DNA of 64,000 bases from Streptomyces sp. AC550_RSS872 (GCF_019049285.1 NZ_JAGMUL010000058.1:1-64000); one strand, 5' to 3'. Shown: positions 1 through 8,834, counted from the stretch's first letter. Translations and numbers: made by a program. The notes: generated by a model not told the origin, from the letters alone.

Positions 1-240
1 GCGCTACGCCCACCCAGGCCCACTCAGCCCATCCGCCCTTTGAGGACAAGCCATTGCCATCCCCAACCCCCACCCACCCACAGGGCGCTACGCCCACCCA
101 GGCCCATTCAGCCCGTCCGGCGTTTGAGGACGAGGCCCTTCGGGCCGAAGCGGGGGTCCAGGGGGCGGCAGCCCCCTGGCGGGGTCGAAGGGGCGGAGCC
201 CCTTCAAGGGATGGGACGGGTAGGGGCGGCGGGGGCGAGA
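1..240. repeat. Streptomyces-type dispersed intergenic repeat, two copies
   Basis: Positions 1-50 and 86-136 are two diverged copies of the same sequence, which begins GCGCTACGCCCACCCAGG and ends near CGTTTGAGGACGAG. The second copy runs on into a block rich in self-complementary GC segments (137-240), such as GGGGGCGGCAGCCCCC. I recognise this as a repeat family common between Streptomyces genes. There is no coding frame with support here. Confidence 0.6.
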
Positions 241-248
241 AACGCCCG

Positions 249-518
249 TCAGCGACCCGGCTCCGACTCCTCCGCCCGCCACATCCCCAACGCCGGATCC
301 CCCAGCACATCCCCCCACCACACCCGCACCGCATCATCCGCCGAACCCGACGGGGGCCGGATCCGCAGATGGATCCGGCCCCCGTCCTCGTCGAGTCGCC
401 AGTCATGGCCCCAGCCCTCGGGCACCTTCCCGAGCACCCTGATCACCGCGGTCACGGCCGGCGCATCCCCGCCCGCCCTACGGACCAGCACCAGGTCCTG
501 GAACTCCACAGTCGTCAT
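249..518 (-). CDS. Small hypothetical protein, 89 aa
   Basis: A short acidic protein of unknown function. It starts at an ATG preceded by a GGAG-type ribosome binding site. The codon pattern is strongly GC3, as expected of a real Streptomyces gene. No membrane segment, signal peptide or recognisable motif is visible. It lies downstream of and on the same strand as the small exported-peptide gene and the heat-shock operon, but is separated from them. A single-domain actinobacterial orphan is the most that can be said. Confidence 0.55.
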   Translation of the reverse strand: MTTVEFQDLVLVRRAGGDAPAVTAVIRVLGKVPEGWGHDWRLDEDGGRIHLRIRPPSGSADDAVRVWWGDVLGDPALGMWRAEESEPGR

Positions 519-541
519 CCACTCCGTTCACTGCCACCCCG

Positions 542-688
542 TCACTGCCACCCGTTGACGGCCACCTGAACCGACGGCCCACCCCGCCCCGCGACGGTCA
601 CCTCCGCACTCACCACCGGCAACGCCACCAGCAACGCCAGCGCGAGCACCGAAATCCCTCTCCTGCGGACGGCCTTGGTCGTCGTCAT
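542..688 (-). CDS. Small secreted or membrane peptide, 48 aa
   Basis: The start chosen is the ATG at 688, with GGGGAA about nine bases upstream. A longer version starting at 730 would add an Asn-Thr-Gly repeat that comes only from three tandem copies of a 9-bp DNA repeat. From 688 the product has a Lys/Arg-rich N-terminus (TTTKAVRRRG), a hydrophobic stretch (ISVLALALLVALPVVSA) and a short polar tail. It is therefore either exported with a signal peptide or held by one membrane helix. Function is unknown. Confidence 0.45.
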   Translation of the reverse strand: MTTTKAVRRRGISVLALALLVALPVVSAEVTVAGRGGPSVQVAVNGWQ

Positions 689-825
689 GTCCGTGTTCCC
701 CGTGTTCCCCGTGTTCCCCCTGCTGTTCATGCCCACGACTCTGCCAGCGCGCACCGGCCGCCTCCAGAGCGACCGCTGTCAGGATCCTGCACGACAAGGG
801 CCACTTCCTGTCAGCCTGTCAGCCT

Positions 826-873
826 GTCCGCCGGTCCGCCGGTCCGCCGGTCCGCCGGTCCGCCGGTCCGCCG
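826..873. repeat. 8-bp tandem repeat, six units
   Basis: The unit GTCCGCCG is repeated six times without change between the upstream small gene and the hspR terminator. It is non-coding and could vary in copy number between strains. Confidence 0.85.
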
Positions 874-901
874 GTCAGCAGCCCCGCACCAAACGCACAG
901 A

Positions 902-931
902 GGCCCGGAGGTTCATCAGAACCTCCGGGCC
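902..931. terminator. Terminator of the dnaK operon
   Basis: A perfect 13-bp stem (GGCCCGGAGGTTC with its complement) and a 4-base loop lie 21 bases beyond the hspR stop codon. Its position fits the end of the dnaK-grpE-dnaJ-hspR transcript. Confidence 0.85.
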
Positions 932-951
932 CACAAACAGACGACCGCGCG

Positions 952-1416
952 TCAGTCGGACTGCTGCTTCCGCTTCGGCGGCCGCCACACCACCAACGCA
1001 CTGGTCTGCTGCACTTCCTGATACGGCACCAGATCCCGGCGGTACGACGCGTGCACCGCCGCCTCCCGCTGCTGCATCGCCGCCGCGGCCCCCTCGACGG
1101 CCGCCTGAAGCTCGGCCACCCGTGACTGGAGCGCCGCGACCTGGTTCTCCAGTTCGATGATCCGCTTGATACCGGCCAGGTTGATGCCCTCGTCCTGCGA
1201 CAACTGCTGGACGGTGCGCAGCAGTTCGATGTCACGGGCCGAGTAGCGCCGGCCACGGCCGGCGGTGCGGTCGGGGGAGACCAGACCCAGACGGTCGTAC
1301 TGGCGCAGGGTCTGCGGGTGCAGGCCGGAGAGCTGGGCCGCCACCGAGATGACGTAGACCGGGGTCTCCTCGGTCAGTTCATACGGGTTGCGTCGACGAC
1401 CGTCCATCTGACTCAT
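952..1416 (-). CDS. hspR: HspR, MerR-family heat-shock repressor
   Basis: HspR represses the dnaK operon by binding HAIR inverted repeats, with DnaK acting as co-repressor. The 154-aa protein has a MerR helix-turn-helix at about residues 18-85: YVISVAAQLSGLHPQTLRQY, then the DRLGLVSPDRT wing. A coiled-coil-like segment (about 85-120) and a basic tail follow. Its ATG overlaps the dnaJ stop codon by 4 nt, so it is translationally coupled as the last gene of the operon. The matching operators lie upstream of dnaK at 5157-5229, which closes the autoregulatory loop. Confidence 0.95.
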   Translation of the reverse strand: MSQMDGRRRNPYELTEETPVYVISVAAQLSGLHPQTLRQYDRLGLVSPDRTAGRGRRYSARDIELLRTVQQLSQDEGINLAGIKRIIELENQVAALQSRVAELQAAVEGAAAAMQQREAAVHASYRRDLVPYQEVQQTSALVVWRPPKRKQQSD

Positions 1417-2597
1417 GCTCCCTTCGCGGCCTGGAACAGCTCCGCCCGCGGATCCTCACCCGCGGTCGCCTCGCGATACGCCTCAAGCGCGTCACGAGCC
1501 TTCCCCGTCAGGTCCTTCGGAACACTCACCTCGACGGTGACCAGAAGGTCGCCGCGGGTGCCGTCCTTGCGGACCGCGCCCTTGCCCCGCGCCCGCATGG
1601 TGCGGCCGTTGGGCGTGCCGGGCGGCAGCTTCAGGGTGACCGGCGGTCCGCCCAGGGTGGGGACCCTGACCTCGCCGCCGAGGGCCGCCTCCGTGAAGGT
1701 CACGGGGACGGTCACCGTGAGGTTGTCCTCCTTGCGGCCGAACACCGGGTGCGCGTCGACGTGCACGGTGACGTACAGGTCACCGGCCGGGCCGCCGCGC
1801 TCACCGGGCGCTCCCTTGCCGCGCAACCGGATGCGCTGCCCGTCAAAGACCCCGGCCGGGATGCGCACCTGCATGGTCCTGGACGACTTCGCCCGGCCGC
1901 TGCCCTTGCAGTCCAGGCAGGGGTGCTCGGCGATCAGGCCGCGCCCCTTGCAGTCCGGGCAGGGGTCGGTGAGGGAGAATCCGCCACCCGAACCCCGGGC
2001 CACCTGGCCGGTGCCGACGCAGGTCGGGCACACGCGCGGTGTGCCGTTCTTGTCGCCGGTGCCGGCGCAGGCCTTGCAGGGTGACTGGGAGGACATGCGC
2101 AGCGGGACCGTCGCGCCCTCGATCGCCTCGGTGAAGCTGAGGTTGACCTCGGTGTCGATGTCCTGGCCGCGCCGGGGCTGGGTACGGGTCGTGCCCGTGC
2201 CGCCGCGGTTGAACAGGCCCCCGAAGACGTCCCCGAGTCCGCCGCCGAAGCCGCCGGCTCCCCCTTGGCCGCCCTGGGCGCCGCCTCCGAAGAGGTCGCC
2301 CAGGTCGAAGTTGAAGGAACCGCCGCCCGCGCCGCCCGGCCCCGGGCGGAAGCCGCCGTTGCCGAAGAGGGCGCGCGCCTCGTCGTACTCCTTGCGCTTC
2401 TTGGGGTCGCCGAGGACGTCGTTCGCCTCGGAGATCTCCTTGAAGCGCTCCTCCGCCTTGGCGTTGCCCTTGTTGGCGTCCGGATGGTACTCGCGGGCGA
2501 GCTTCCGGTACGCCTTCTTGATCTCGGCCTCGGTGGCGTCCTTGGGGACGCCGAGGACCTTGTAGAAGTCCTTCTCGATGAAGTCCTTGGTGCTCAT
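1413..2597 (-). CDS. dnaJ: DnaJ co-chaperone (type I Hsp40)
   Basis: A cytoplasmic J-protein that delivers unfolded clients to DnaK and stimulates its ATPase. The 394-aa protein has, in order, the J domain with the HPD motif (REYHPDANKG, about residue 38), a long Gly/Phe region (about 75-125), four CxxCxGxG zinc-binding repeats (CKACAGTG, CPTCVGTG, CPDCKGRG, CLDCKGSG) and the C-terminal client-binding domains. All eight zinc cysteines are present. GGAGGG precedes the ATG. It lies 36 bases after grpE and overlaps hspR. Confidence 0.97.
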   Translation of the reverse strand: MSTKDFIEKDFYKVLGVPKDATEAEIKKAYRKLAREYHPDANKGNAKAEERFKEISEANDVLGDPKKRKEYDEARALFGNGGFRPGPGGAGGGSFNFDLGDLFGGGAQGGQGGAGGFGGGLGDVFGGLFNRGGTGTTRTQPRRGQDIDTEVNLSFTEAIEGATVPLRMSSQSPCKACAGTGDKNGTPRVCPTCVGTGQVARGSGGGFSLTDPCPDCKGRGLIAEHPCLDCKGSGRAKSSRTMQVRIPAGVFDGQRIRLRGKGAPGERGGPAGDLYVTVHVDAHPVFGRKEDNLTVTVPVTFTEAALGGEVRVPTLGGPPVTLKLPPGTPNGRTMRARGKGAVRKDGTRGDLLVTVEVSVPKDLTGKARDALEAYREATAGEDPRAELFQAAKGA

Positions 2598-2633
2598 CCT
2601 CGACGTCCCTCCTCTCTCGTCGTCAGTTCAACG

Positions 2634-3290
2634 TCAGCCCTCGTCCGGGCCACCGTTCTCCTTGTCGTCGGCCGCCTCGGTCGCCTCGTCGGCCTTGACG
2701 GTCTGCGCGCCCGGCTGGGGCTCGGCGACGGCCACCCGCGCGGGGCGGATGGTGCGCTCGCCGATGCGATACCCCGGCTGGAGAATCGCGACGCAGGTCG
2801 TCTCGGTGACGTCCGGCGCGTAGGAATGCATCAGGGCTTCGTGGATCGTCGGGTCGAAGGGCTCGCCCTCCTTGCCGAACTGCTGAAGACCCATCTTCGC
2901 CGCGACCGTCTCCACCGACTCCCCGACGGACTTGAATCCGCCGACCAGTTCGCCGTGCTCGCGTGCGCGGCCGATGTCGTCGAGCACGGGCAGGAGCTCG
3001 GTCAGGAGGTTCGCGATGGCGATCTCCTTGACCGCGATCCGGTCACGCTCGACGCGGCGGCGGTAGTTCTGGTACTCGGCCTGGAGCCGCTGGAGGTCCG
3101 CCGTGCGCTCACCGAGCGCGGTGCGCACCTGGTCCAGCTGGGCCACCAGACCCGCGTCTGCTGCTCCGTCCCCGGCCGGGGCCGCTCCCTCGCTGTTCGA
3201 CGAGGGTGCGGCCTTCGACTCGGCGCCGTCGGGGGTCGCGCCGGAGGGGACGTCGGGCTTCTCCTCGAAGCCCGGGGTCTCCTCCGTCAT
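2634..3290 (-). CDS. grpE: GrpE nucleotide exchange factor
   Basis: GrpE releases ADP from DnaK during the chaperone cycle. The 218-aa protein has an acidic, low-complexity N-terminus (about 1-60). A long helix then forms the dimer (ERTADLQRLQAEYQNYRRRV), followed by the GrpE core with the conserved FDPTIHEALM and the final PGYRIGERTIRPARVAV beta-domain segment. Its ATG overlaps the dnaK TAA by one base (TAATG), so translation is coupled to dnaK. Confidence 0.97.
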   Translation of the reverse strand: MTEETPGFEEKPDVPSGATPDGAESKAAPSSNSEGAAPAGDGAADAGLVAQLDQVRTALGERTADLQRLQAEYQNYRRRVERDRIAVKEIAIANLLTELLPVLDDIGRAREHGELVGGFKSVGESVETVAAKMGLQQFGKEGEPFDPTIHEALMHSYAPDVTETTCVAILQPGYRIGERTIRPARVAVAEPQPGAQTVKADEATEAADDKENGGPDEG

Positions 3291-5137
3291 TACGCGACAC
3301 CGTCCTTACGCTCGTCGTCAACGATCTCGGCGTCGACGACGTCGTCGTCAGCGGCCTTGCCACCCGGGGCAGCGCCCTCGGGACCGCCCGCGGCCTGCGC
3401 ACCCTGGGCGTCGGCGTACATGGCCTGGCCGACCTTCTGCGAGACCGCGGCGACCTTCTCGGTGGCGGTGCGGATCTCGGCGGTGTCCTCGCCCTTGAGC
3501 GCGGTCTTCAGCTCCTCGACGGCGGCCTCGACCTCGGTCTTGACCTCGCCGGGGACCTTTTCCTCGTTGTCCTTGAGGAACTTCTCCGTCTGGTAGACGA
3601 GCTGCTCGCCCTGGTTGCGGGTCTCGGCGGCCTCGCGGCGACGGTGGTCCTCGTCCGCGTACTGCTCGGCCTCCTGGCGCATCCGGTCGACCTCGTCCTT
3701 CGGCAGCGAGGAGCCGCCGGTGACGGTCATCTTCTGCTCCTTGCCCGTGCCGAGGTCCTTGGCCGTGACGTGCATGATGCCGTTGGCGTCGATGTCGAAG
3801 GACACCTCGATCTGCGGGACGCCACGCGGCGCCGGCGGCAGACCGGTCAGCTCGAACATGCCGAGCTTCTTGTTGTACGCCGCGATCTCGCGCTCGCCCT
3901 GGTAGACCTGGATCTGCACGGACGGCTGGTTGTCCTCGGCCGTGGTGAAGATCTCGGACCGCTTGGTCGGGATCGTGGTGTTGCGCTCGATGAGCTTGGT
4001 CATGATGCCGCCCTTGGTCTCGATACCGAGGGACAGCGGGGTCACGTCGAGGAGCAGGACGTCCTTGACCTCACCCTTGAGGACACCGGCCTGGAGCGAG
4101 GCGCCGATGGCGACGACCTCGTCCGGGTTCACACCCTTGTTGGCGTCCTTGCCGCCGGTCAGCTCGCGCACGAGCTCGGCGACGGCGGGCATACGGGTGG
4201 AGCCACCGACGAGGACGACGTGGTCGATCTCGTTGATGGAGACGCCGGCGTCCTTCATGACGTTGAAGAACGGGGTCTTGCAGCGCTCCAGCAGGTCGGC
4301 CGTCAGCTGCTGGAACTGAGCCCGGGTGAGCTTCTCGTCCAGGTGCAGCGGGCCCTCGGCGGAGGCGGTGATGTAGGGCAGGTTGATCGAGGTCTCGGTG
4401 GACGAGGACAGCTCGATCTTGGCCTTCTCGGCAGCCTCACGCAGACGCTGGAGGGCCATCTTGTCCTTGGCGAGGTCCACGCCGTGACCGGACTTGAACT
4501 GCTGCACCAGGTAGTCGACGACGCGCTGGTCCCAGTCGTCACCACCGAGGTGGTTGTCACCGTTGGTGGCCTTCACCTCGACGACGCCGTCGCCGATCTC
4601 CAGCAGGGACACGTCGAAGGTGCCGCCACCGAGGTCGAAGACGAGGATCGTCTGGTCGTCCTTGTCGAGGCCGTACGCGAGCGCGGCCGCGGTGGGCTCG
4701 TTCACGATGCGCAGGACGTTCAGACCGGCGATCTCGCCGGCCTCCTTCGTCGCCTGACGCTCGGAGTCGTTGAAGTAGGCGGGCACGGTGATGACCGCGT
4801 CCGTGACCTTCTCGCCCAGGTACGACTCGGCGTCGCGCTTCAGCTTCTGAAGGATGAAGGCGGAGATCTGCTGCGGGTTGAAGGGCTTCCCGTCGAGCTC
4901 CATCTTCCAGTCGGTGCCCATGTGACGCTTCACGGACCGGATGGTCCGGTCGACGTTCGTGACCGCCTGACGCTTGGCCACCTCGCCGACGAGCACCTCA
5001 CCGTTCTTGGCGAAGGCGACGACGGAAGGCGTGGTCCTGGCGCCCTCGGCGTTGGTGATGACGGTGGGCTCGCCGCCTTCAAGAACGCTGACGACAGAGT
5101 TAGTCGTGCCCAGGTCGATGCCGACCGCACGTGCCAT
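3290..5137 (-). CDS. dnaK: DnaK, Hsp70 chaperone
   Basis: An ATP-dependent cytoplasmic chaperone that is also co-repressor with HspR. The start at 5137 gives the canonical MARAVGIDLGTTNS; a frame extension upstream would add 13 unrelated residues. GGAGGAATT lies seven bases before this ATG. The 615-aa protein has the Hsp70 phosphate loops (GIDLGTTNS, IFVFDLGGGTFD-type, VGGSTRMP), the linker VLLLDVTPLSLG, the substrate-binding domain and a disordered acidic tail ending in EIVDDERKDGVA. Length matches the family. It is the first gene of the operon. Confidence 0.98.
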   Translation of the reverse strand: MARAVGIDLGTTNSVVSVLEGGEPTVITNAEGARTTPSVVAFAKNGEVLVGEVAKRQAVTNVDRTIRSVKRHMGTDWKMELDGKPFNPQQISAFILQKLKRDAESYLGEKVTDAVITVPAYFNDSERQATKEAGEIAGLNVLRIVNEPTAAALAYGLDKDDQTILVFDLGGGTFDVSLLEIGDGVVEVKATNGDNHLGGDDWDQRVVDYLVQQFKSGHGVDLAKDKMALQRLREAAEKAKIELSSSTETSINLPYITASAEGPLHLDEKLTRAQFQQLTADLLERCKTPFFNVMKDAGVSINEIDHVVLVGGSTRMPAVAELVRELTGGKDANKGVNPDEVVAIGASLQAGVLKGEVKDVLLLDVTPLSLGIETKGGIMTKLIERNTTIPTKRSEIFTTAEDNQPSVQIQVYQGEREIAAYNKKLGMFELTGLPPAPRGVPQIEVSFDIDANGIMHVTAKDLGTGKEQKMTVTGGSSLPKDEVDRMRQEAEQYADEDHRRREAAETRNQGEQLVYQTEKFLKDNEEKVPGEVKTEVEAAVEELKTALKGEDTAEIRTATEKVAAVSQKVGQAMYADAQGAQAAGGPEGAAPGGKAADDDVVDAEIVDDERKDGVA

Positions 5138-5156
5138 GGTGAATTCCTCCAGCTGA

Positions 5157-5177
5157 CTTGAGTGGAACGGACTCAAG
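5157..5177. promoter_or_regulatory. HAIR operator 1 (perfect)
   Basis: CTTGAGT-N7-ACTCAAG matches the HspR-associated inverted repeat exactly. It lies 20 bases upstream of the dnaK start, where HspR bound with DnaK would block transcription. The half-site also contains TTGAGT, which can serve as a -35 element. Confidence 0.93.
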
Positions 5178-5208
5178 TGTGCATGACGGCTTCCACTCGG
5201 TCAACAGA

Positions 5209-5229
5209 GCTGAGTCGACCCCACTCAAC
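5209..5229. promoter_or_regulatory. HAIR operator 2 (imperfect)
   Basis: GCTGAGT-N7-ACTCAAC is a second HAIR-like repeat with three mismatches to the consensus and the correct 7-bp spacer. Streptomyces dnaK promoters are known to carry several HAIR copies, so this is probably functional. No third convincing copy was found. Confidence 0.7.
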
Positions 5230-5231
5230 TC

Positions 5232-6296
5232 TTATCCGTTCCTTACACGCAACTGGGCTCCGACCTGCGACGACGTGGCCTGAGCGGGCGGGCGGACCGT
5301 CCCCCTCACGGGAAAAGAAGGTTGACGGCGAGGGCCGTAGGGCTTGATGTGCAGGAGGGCGAACACGGCGATGAGGGCGCTACCTCCCACCCACAACACC
5401 CGAGCCTCAGCCATCCATCCCATGTGCACGAGGACACCGACGAGCACCGTGGCGAAGGCCCCGAGACCCAGGAGAACGGCCATGCCCTGCGGGGTGAGGC
5501 CGATCCGGCGCAGACGGTGGGCGACATGGTCGGGCCCGCGCCGCAGCAGCGGCCGGCCGGCCAGCCGGCGGGACAGTGCCACGAGGAGTACGTCGGCGGT
5601 GGCGAGGGCGGTGAGCGAGTAGAGCACGCCGATGCTCGACACGGGGTCGTGCCCGGCCCGGGTCATCACGGCCGACGACGCCAGCACGAACCCGACGAAC
5701 AGCGACCCCGACGCCCCGAGCCCGATCCGCGCAGGGTGCCAGTTCTGCATGAGGAAGCCGGTCAGGGCGGCGGCCAGCACGCTCAGCAGCACGGCGAGCT
5801 CGTCCATCACCTCGGCCGCCGCACAGACGCCGACCCCGAAGGCGGTGACGACCCCGACGGTGCCGACCAGGGCGTCCGCGTGGTCGAGCGCCTTGAAGCC
5901 GACGGTGACCAGGACGATCCAGCCGACGGCCGGCAGCCCCAGCAGGAAGCCCGTGTCGCCGTACGGCACCACACAGGCCGCCGCCACGGCCGTACCGCCG
6001 ACCAGGAACCGCGCCTTCACCCGCCGTACGTCCGCGACCAGGCCGAGTACGGCGACGGCGCCCGCGGCGATCAGCAGCCGGCCGATCTCCGGGCCCAGCG
6101 GGGCGAACCGGGTCCACTCACCGGCGGCGGCCACCAGACAGGTCACCAGCGCCACGGCCACCCCGCCGAGCAGGGGCAGCGGCCGCTGCCGTCGGCGGTC
6201 GAGGATGCCGAAGCGCAGGGCGGGCAGCCGGAGCAGCGCCGCGAGGAAGGCGGCGAGGAGGAGGGCGGTGGTGGCGGCGGCGATCCCGTAAAGCAC
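5232..6296 (-). CDS. WecA/MraY-like membrane phosphosugar transferase homologue, motifs degenerate
   Basis: The 354-aa protein has about ten hydrophobic segments and the layout of the polyprenyl-phosphate N-acetylhexosamine-1-phosphate transferase family (glycosyltransferase family 4). The RPLPLLGG entry motif, a loop at FKALDHADALVG where WecA has NMVDGIDGL, LGASGSLFVGF where MraY/WecA have MGDxGS, and a cytoplasmic DHVAHRLRRIGL near the C-terminus are visible. The Asn and the GDSGS aspartate, which are catalytically important in the family, are replaced by Lys and Ala. It may not be an active transferase. It lies just upstream of dnaK on the same strand. Confidence 0.75.
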   Translation of the reverse strand: MLYGIAAATTALLLAAFLAALLRLPALRFGILDRRRQRPLPLLGGVAVALVTCLVAAAGEWTRFAPLGPEIGRLLIAAGAVAVLGLVADVRRVKARFLVGGTAVAAACVVPYGDTGFLLGLPAVGWIVLVTVGFKALDHADALVGTVGVVTAFGVGVCAAAEVMDELAVLLSVLAAALTGFLMQNWHPARIGLGASGSLFVGFVLASSAVMTRAGHDPVSSIGVLYSLTALATADVLLVALSRRLAGRPLLRRGPDHVAHRLRRIGLTPQGMAVLLGLGAFATVLVGVLVHMGWMAEARVLWVGGSALIAVFALLHIKPYGPRRQPSFPVRGTVRPPAQATSSQVGAQLRVRNG

Positions 6297-6480
6297 GGGG
6301 ATAGGTTAGTGCCATATATACCATTTCGGGATGAATAACACGATCGGTTCTTAAGGCAAGCCTCAGCGACTCAGATCACCCCGCACCTGGCTACAGTGCG
6401 ATGGAGGATGCGGGTAGTCTCAGAGGACTGCATAAGTTACCGCTTAGTAATGTCGCCTCGCAGGCCCGAGGAGCCCCGAA
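6297..6480. promoter_or_regulatory. Divergent promoter region
   Basis: This 184-bp gap separates the leftward WecA-like gene from the rightward Fe-S oxidoreductase. It is locally AT-richer (CATATATACC, GAATAACACG). It also contains a short palindrome, AAGGCAAGCCT, which vaguely resembles an iron-regulator half site. A GAGGAG ribosome binding site precedes the ATG at 6481. Exact promoter boxes cannot be fixed by eye. Confidence 0.4.
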
Positions 6481-8763
6481 ATGCAACTCGCCGCGATCAT
6501 CGTGTCGCTGGTCCTGATCGTGGTCGGCGTGGCACTGTTCGGCCGCGCCCTCCTCCAGATCTTCAACTTCCTGCGGCTCGGCCAGTCCGTGCCCGCCGGG
6601 TCCCGGACCAACGACCCCTATCAGCGGACCGTCACCCTGGTGAAGGAGTTCCTGGGGCACACCCGGATGAACCGCTGGGGCATCGTCGGCATCGCGCACT
6701 GGTTCGTCGCGATCGGCTTCTACACACTGCTGCTGACGATCGTCAACGCCTTCGGCCAGCTCTTCAAGGCCGACTGGATCCTGCCGGTCATCGGCGACTG
6801 GGCGCCGTACAACATCTATGTCGAGTTCATCGGCACCATGACGGTGGTCGGCATCGCGACGCTGGTCGTCATCCGGCAGCTGTCGCGGCCGGGCAGGGCG
6901 GGCCGCAAGTCCCGCTTCGCGGGCTCGAACACCGGCCAGGCCTACTTCGTCGAGGCGATCATCCTCGTCGTCGGTGTCTGCATCTTCATGCTGCACGCGC
7001 TGGAGGGCGCGCAGCACCACGTGGACGGCTACGAGGCCTCGTTCTTCATCTCGTACCCGGTGGTGCACTGGCTGGAGGGCATGGACGTCTCCACGCTCCA
7101 GAACCTCACCTACTTCTTCGCCGGCCTGAAGATCACGGCCTCCTTCACCTGGATGATCGTGGTCTCGCTGAAGACCGACATGGGTGTGGCCTGGCACCGC
7201 TTCCTGGGCTTCCCGAACATCTGGTTCAAGCGCAACGCCACCGGCGAGACCTCGCTCGGCGCGCTGCTGCCGATGACCTCCGGCGGCAAGCCGATCGACT
7301 TCACCGACCCCGGCGAGGACGACGTCTTCGGTGTCTCCCAGGTCGAGCAGTTCTCCTGGAAGGGCCTGCTGGACTTCTCCACCTGCACCGAGTGCGGCCG
7401 CTGCCAGTCGCAGTGCCCGGCCTGGAACACGGGCAAGCCGCTCTCCCCCAAGCTCCTGATCATGTCGCTGCGCGACCACGCGCACGCCAAGGCGCCGTAC
7501 CTGCTGGCCGGCGGCGGCAAGAGCATGGAGGGCGAGGAGAAGGCGTCCGAGGAGCAGCTCAAGGACGTCCCCGCGGCCGCCCTCGCGGAGGCCGAGCGTC
7601 CGCTCATCGGCACCGCGGAAGAGAACGGCGTCATCGACCCCGACGTCCTGTGGTCCTGCACCACCTGCGGCGCCTGCGTCGAGCAGTGCCCGGTCGACAT
7701 CGAGCACATCGACCACATCGTCGACATGCGCCGCTACCAGGTGATGATCGAGTCCGCGTTCCCGTCCGAGGCGGGCACGATGCTCAAGAACCTGGAGAAG
7801 AAGGGCAACCCCTGGGGCCTGGCCAAGAAGCAGCGCCTGGAGTGGCTCAAGGAAGTCGACTTCGAGGTGCCGGTCGTCGGCAAGGACATCGAGGACCTCA
7901 CCGAGGTCGAGTACCTGTACTGGGTCGGCTGCGCCGGCGCCCTGGAGGACCGGGCCAAGAAGACCACCAAGGCCTTCGCGGAGCTGCTGCACATGGCGGG
8001 CGTGAAGTTCGCGATCATGGGCGGCGACGAGAAGTGCACCGGTGACTCCGCCCGCCGCCTGGGCAACGAGCCCCTCTTCCAGGAGCTCGGCATGGAGAAC
8101 GTCGCCGCGCTGAACATGGCGTTCGGCGAGGAGATGGACGACAAGGGCAACGTCACGCCCGAGTCGAAGAAGCCGAAGTCGGCGAAGAAGATCGTCGCCA
8201 CCTGCCCGCACTGCCTCAACACGATCGGCAACGAGTACCCGCAGATCGGCGGCGACTACGAGGTCATCCACCACACCCAGCTGCTCCAGCACCTCGTCGA
8301 CGAGGGCAAGCTGGTCCCGGTCACCCCGGTCGAGGGCATCATCACCTACCACGACCCCTGCTACCTGGGCCGGCACAACAAGATCTACACGCCGCCGCGC
8401 GAGATCATCGCCAGCGTCCCGGGCCTCAGGAACGAGGAGATGCACCGCCACAAGGAGCGCGGCTTCTGCTGTGGCGCCGGTGGCGCGCGGATGTGGATGG
8501 AGGAGCGGATCGGCAAGCGCATCAACAACGAGCGCGTCGACGAGGCCCTCTCGACCAACCCGGACATCGTCTCCACCGCCTGCCCGTTCTGCCTCGTCAT
8601 GCTGACCGACTCGGTCAACGGCAAGAAGAACGACGGCAAGGCCAAGGAGTCCATCCAGGTCGTCGACGTCGCCCAGCTGCTGCTGGAGTCCGTCAAGACG
8701 CCGGTGGACCCCGAGGACACGGCGGCGACGGAGAGCGAGCCGGAGCCCGAGCCGGTGAAGTAG
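6481..8763 (+). CDS. Membrane Fe-S oxidoreductase (HdrD/GlpC-like, two CCG domains)
   Basis: A predicted electron-transfer protein of the inner membrane; substrate and partner are unknown. The 760-aa protein opens with a membrane helix and several more up to about residue 240. Two [4Fe-4S] ferredoxin clusters follow at CTECGRCQSQCP (about 302) and CTTCGACVEQCP (about 392). Two CCG-type cysteine-rich domains come next: CPHCLNTI with HDPCYLGRH, and GFCCGAGGARMW with STACPFCLVML. CCG pairs bind a further cluster in heterodisulfide reductase D and glycolate/glycerol-3-phosphate dehydrogenase subunits. The Asp/Glu/Pro-rich tail is typical of actinobacterial members. A strong terminator follows. 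Confidence 0.88.
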   Translation: MQLAAIIVSLVLIVVGVALFGRALLQIFNFLRLGQSVPAGSRTNDPYQRTVTLVKEFLGHTRMNRWGIVGIAHWFVAIGFYTLLLTIVNAFGQLFKADWILPVIGDWAPYNIYVEFIGTMTVVGIATLVVIRQLSRPGRAGRKSRFAGSNTGQAYFVEAIILVVGVCIFMLHALEGAQHHVDGYEASFFISYPVVHWLEGMDVSTLQNLTYFFAGLKITASFTWMIVVSLKTDMGVAWHRFLGFPNIWFKRNATGETSLGALLPMTSGGKPIDFTDPGEDDVFGVSQVEQFSWKGLLDFSTCTECGRCQSQCPAWNTGKPLSPKLLIMSLRDHAHAKAPYLLAGGGKSMEGEEKASEEQLKDVPAAALAEAERPLIGTAEENGVIDPDVLWSCTTCGACVEQCPVDIEHIDHIVDMRRYQVMIESAFPSEAGTMLKNLEKKGNPWGLAKKQRLEWLKEVDFEVPVVGKDIEDLTEVEYLYWVGCAGALEDRAKKTTKAFAELLHMAGVKFAIMGGDEKCTGDSARRLGNEPLFQELGMENVAALNMAFGEEMDDKGNVTPESKKPKSAKKIVATCPHCLNTIGNEYPQIGGDYEVIHHTQLLQHLVDEGKLVPVTPVEGIITYHDPCYLGRHNKIYTPPREIIASVPGLRNEEMHRHKERGFCCGAGGARMWMEERIGKRINNERVDEALSTNPDIVSTACPFCLVMLTDSVNGKKNDGKAKESIQVVDVAQLLLESVKTPVDPEDTAATESEPEPEPVK

Positions 8764-8798
8764 CCGAGCCGGTGAGGTGACCGAGCCCGACAGCACTA

Positions 8799-8834
8799 CG
8801 GCGCCCCCTGTTCCGTATGGGACAGGGGGCGCCG
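8799..8834 (+). terminator. Terminator of the Fe-S oxidoreductase gene
   Basis: A 16-bp stem with one wobble pair (CGGCGCCCCCTG and its partner) closes a GTAT loop 36 bases after the stop codon. Confidence 0.85.

Noticed and set aside
3206..5161. A 651-codon open frame on the plus strand opposite dnaK
   Set aside because: It is the antisense shadow of dnaK, produced by high-GC codon bias; the dnaK frame has full family conservation.
5181..5200. A possible third HAIR at CACTCGG
   Set aside because: Only one half-site is recognisable; the opposite half at the right spacing does not match.
6340..6375. Iron-box-like AAGGCAAGCCT upstream of the Fe-S protein
   Set aside because: The palindrome is only 4 bp per arm and too far from the 19-bp DmdR/IdeR consensus to call.
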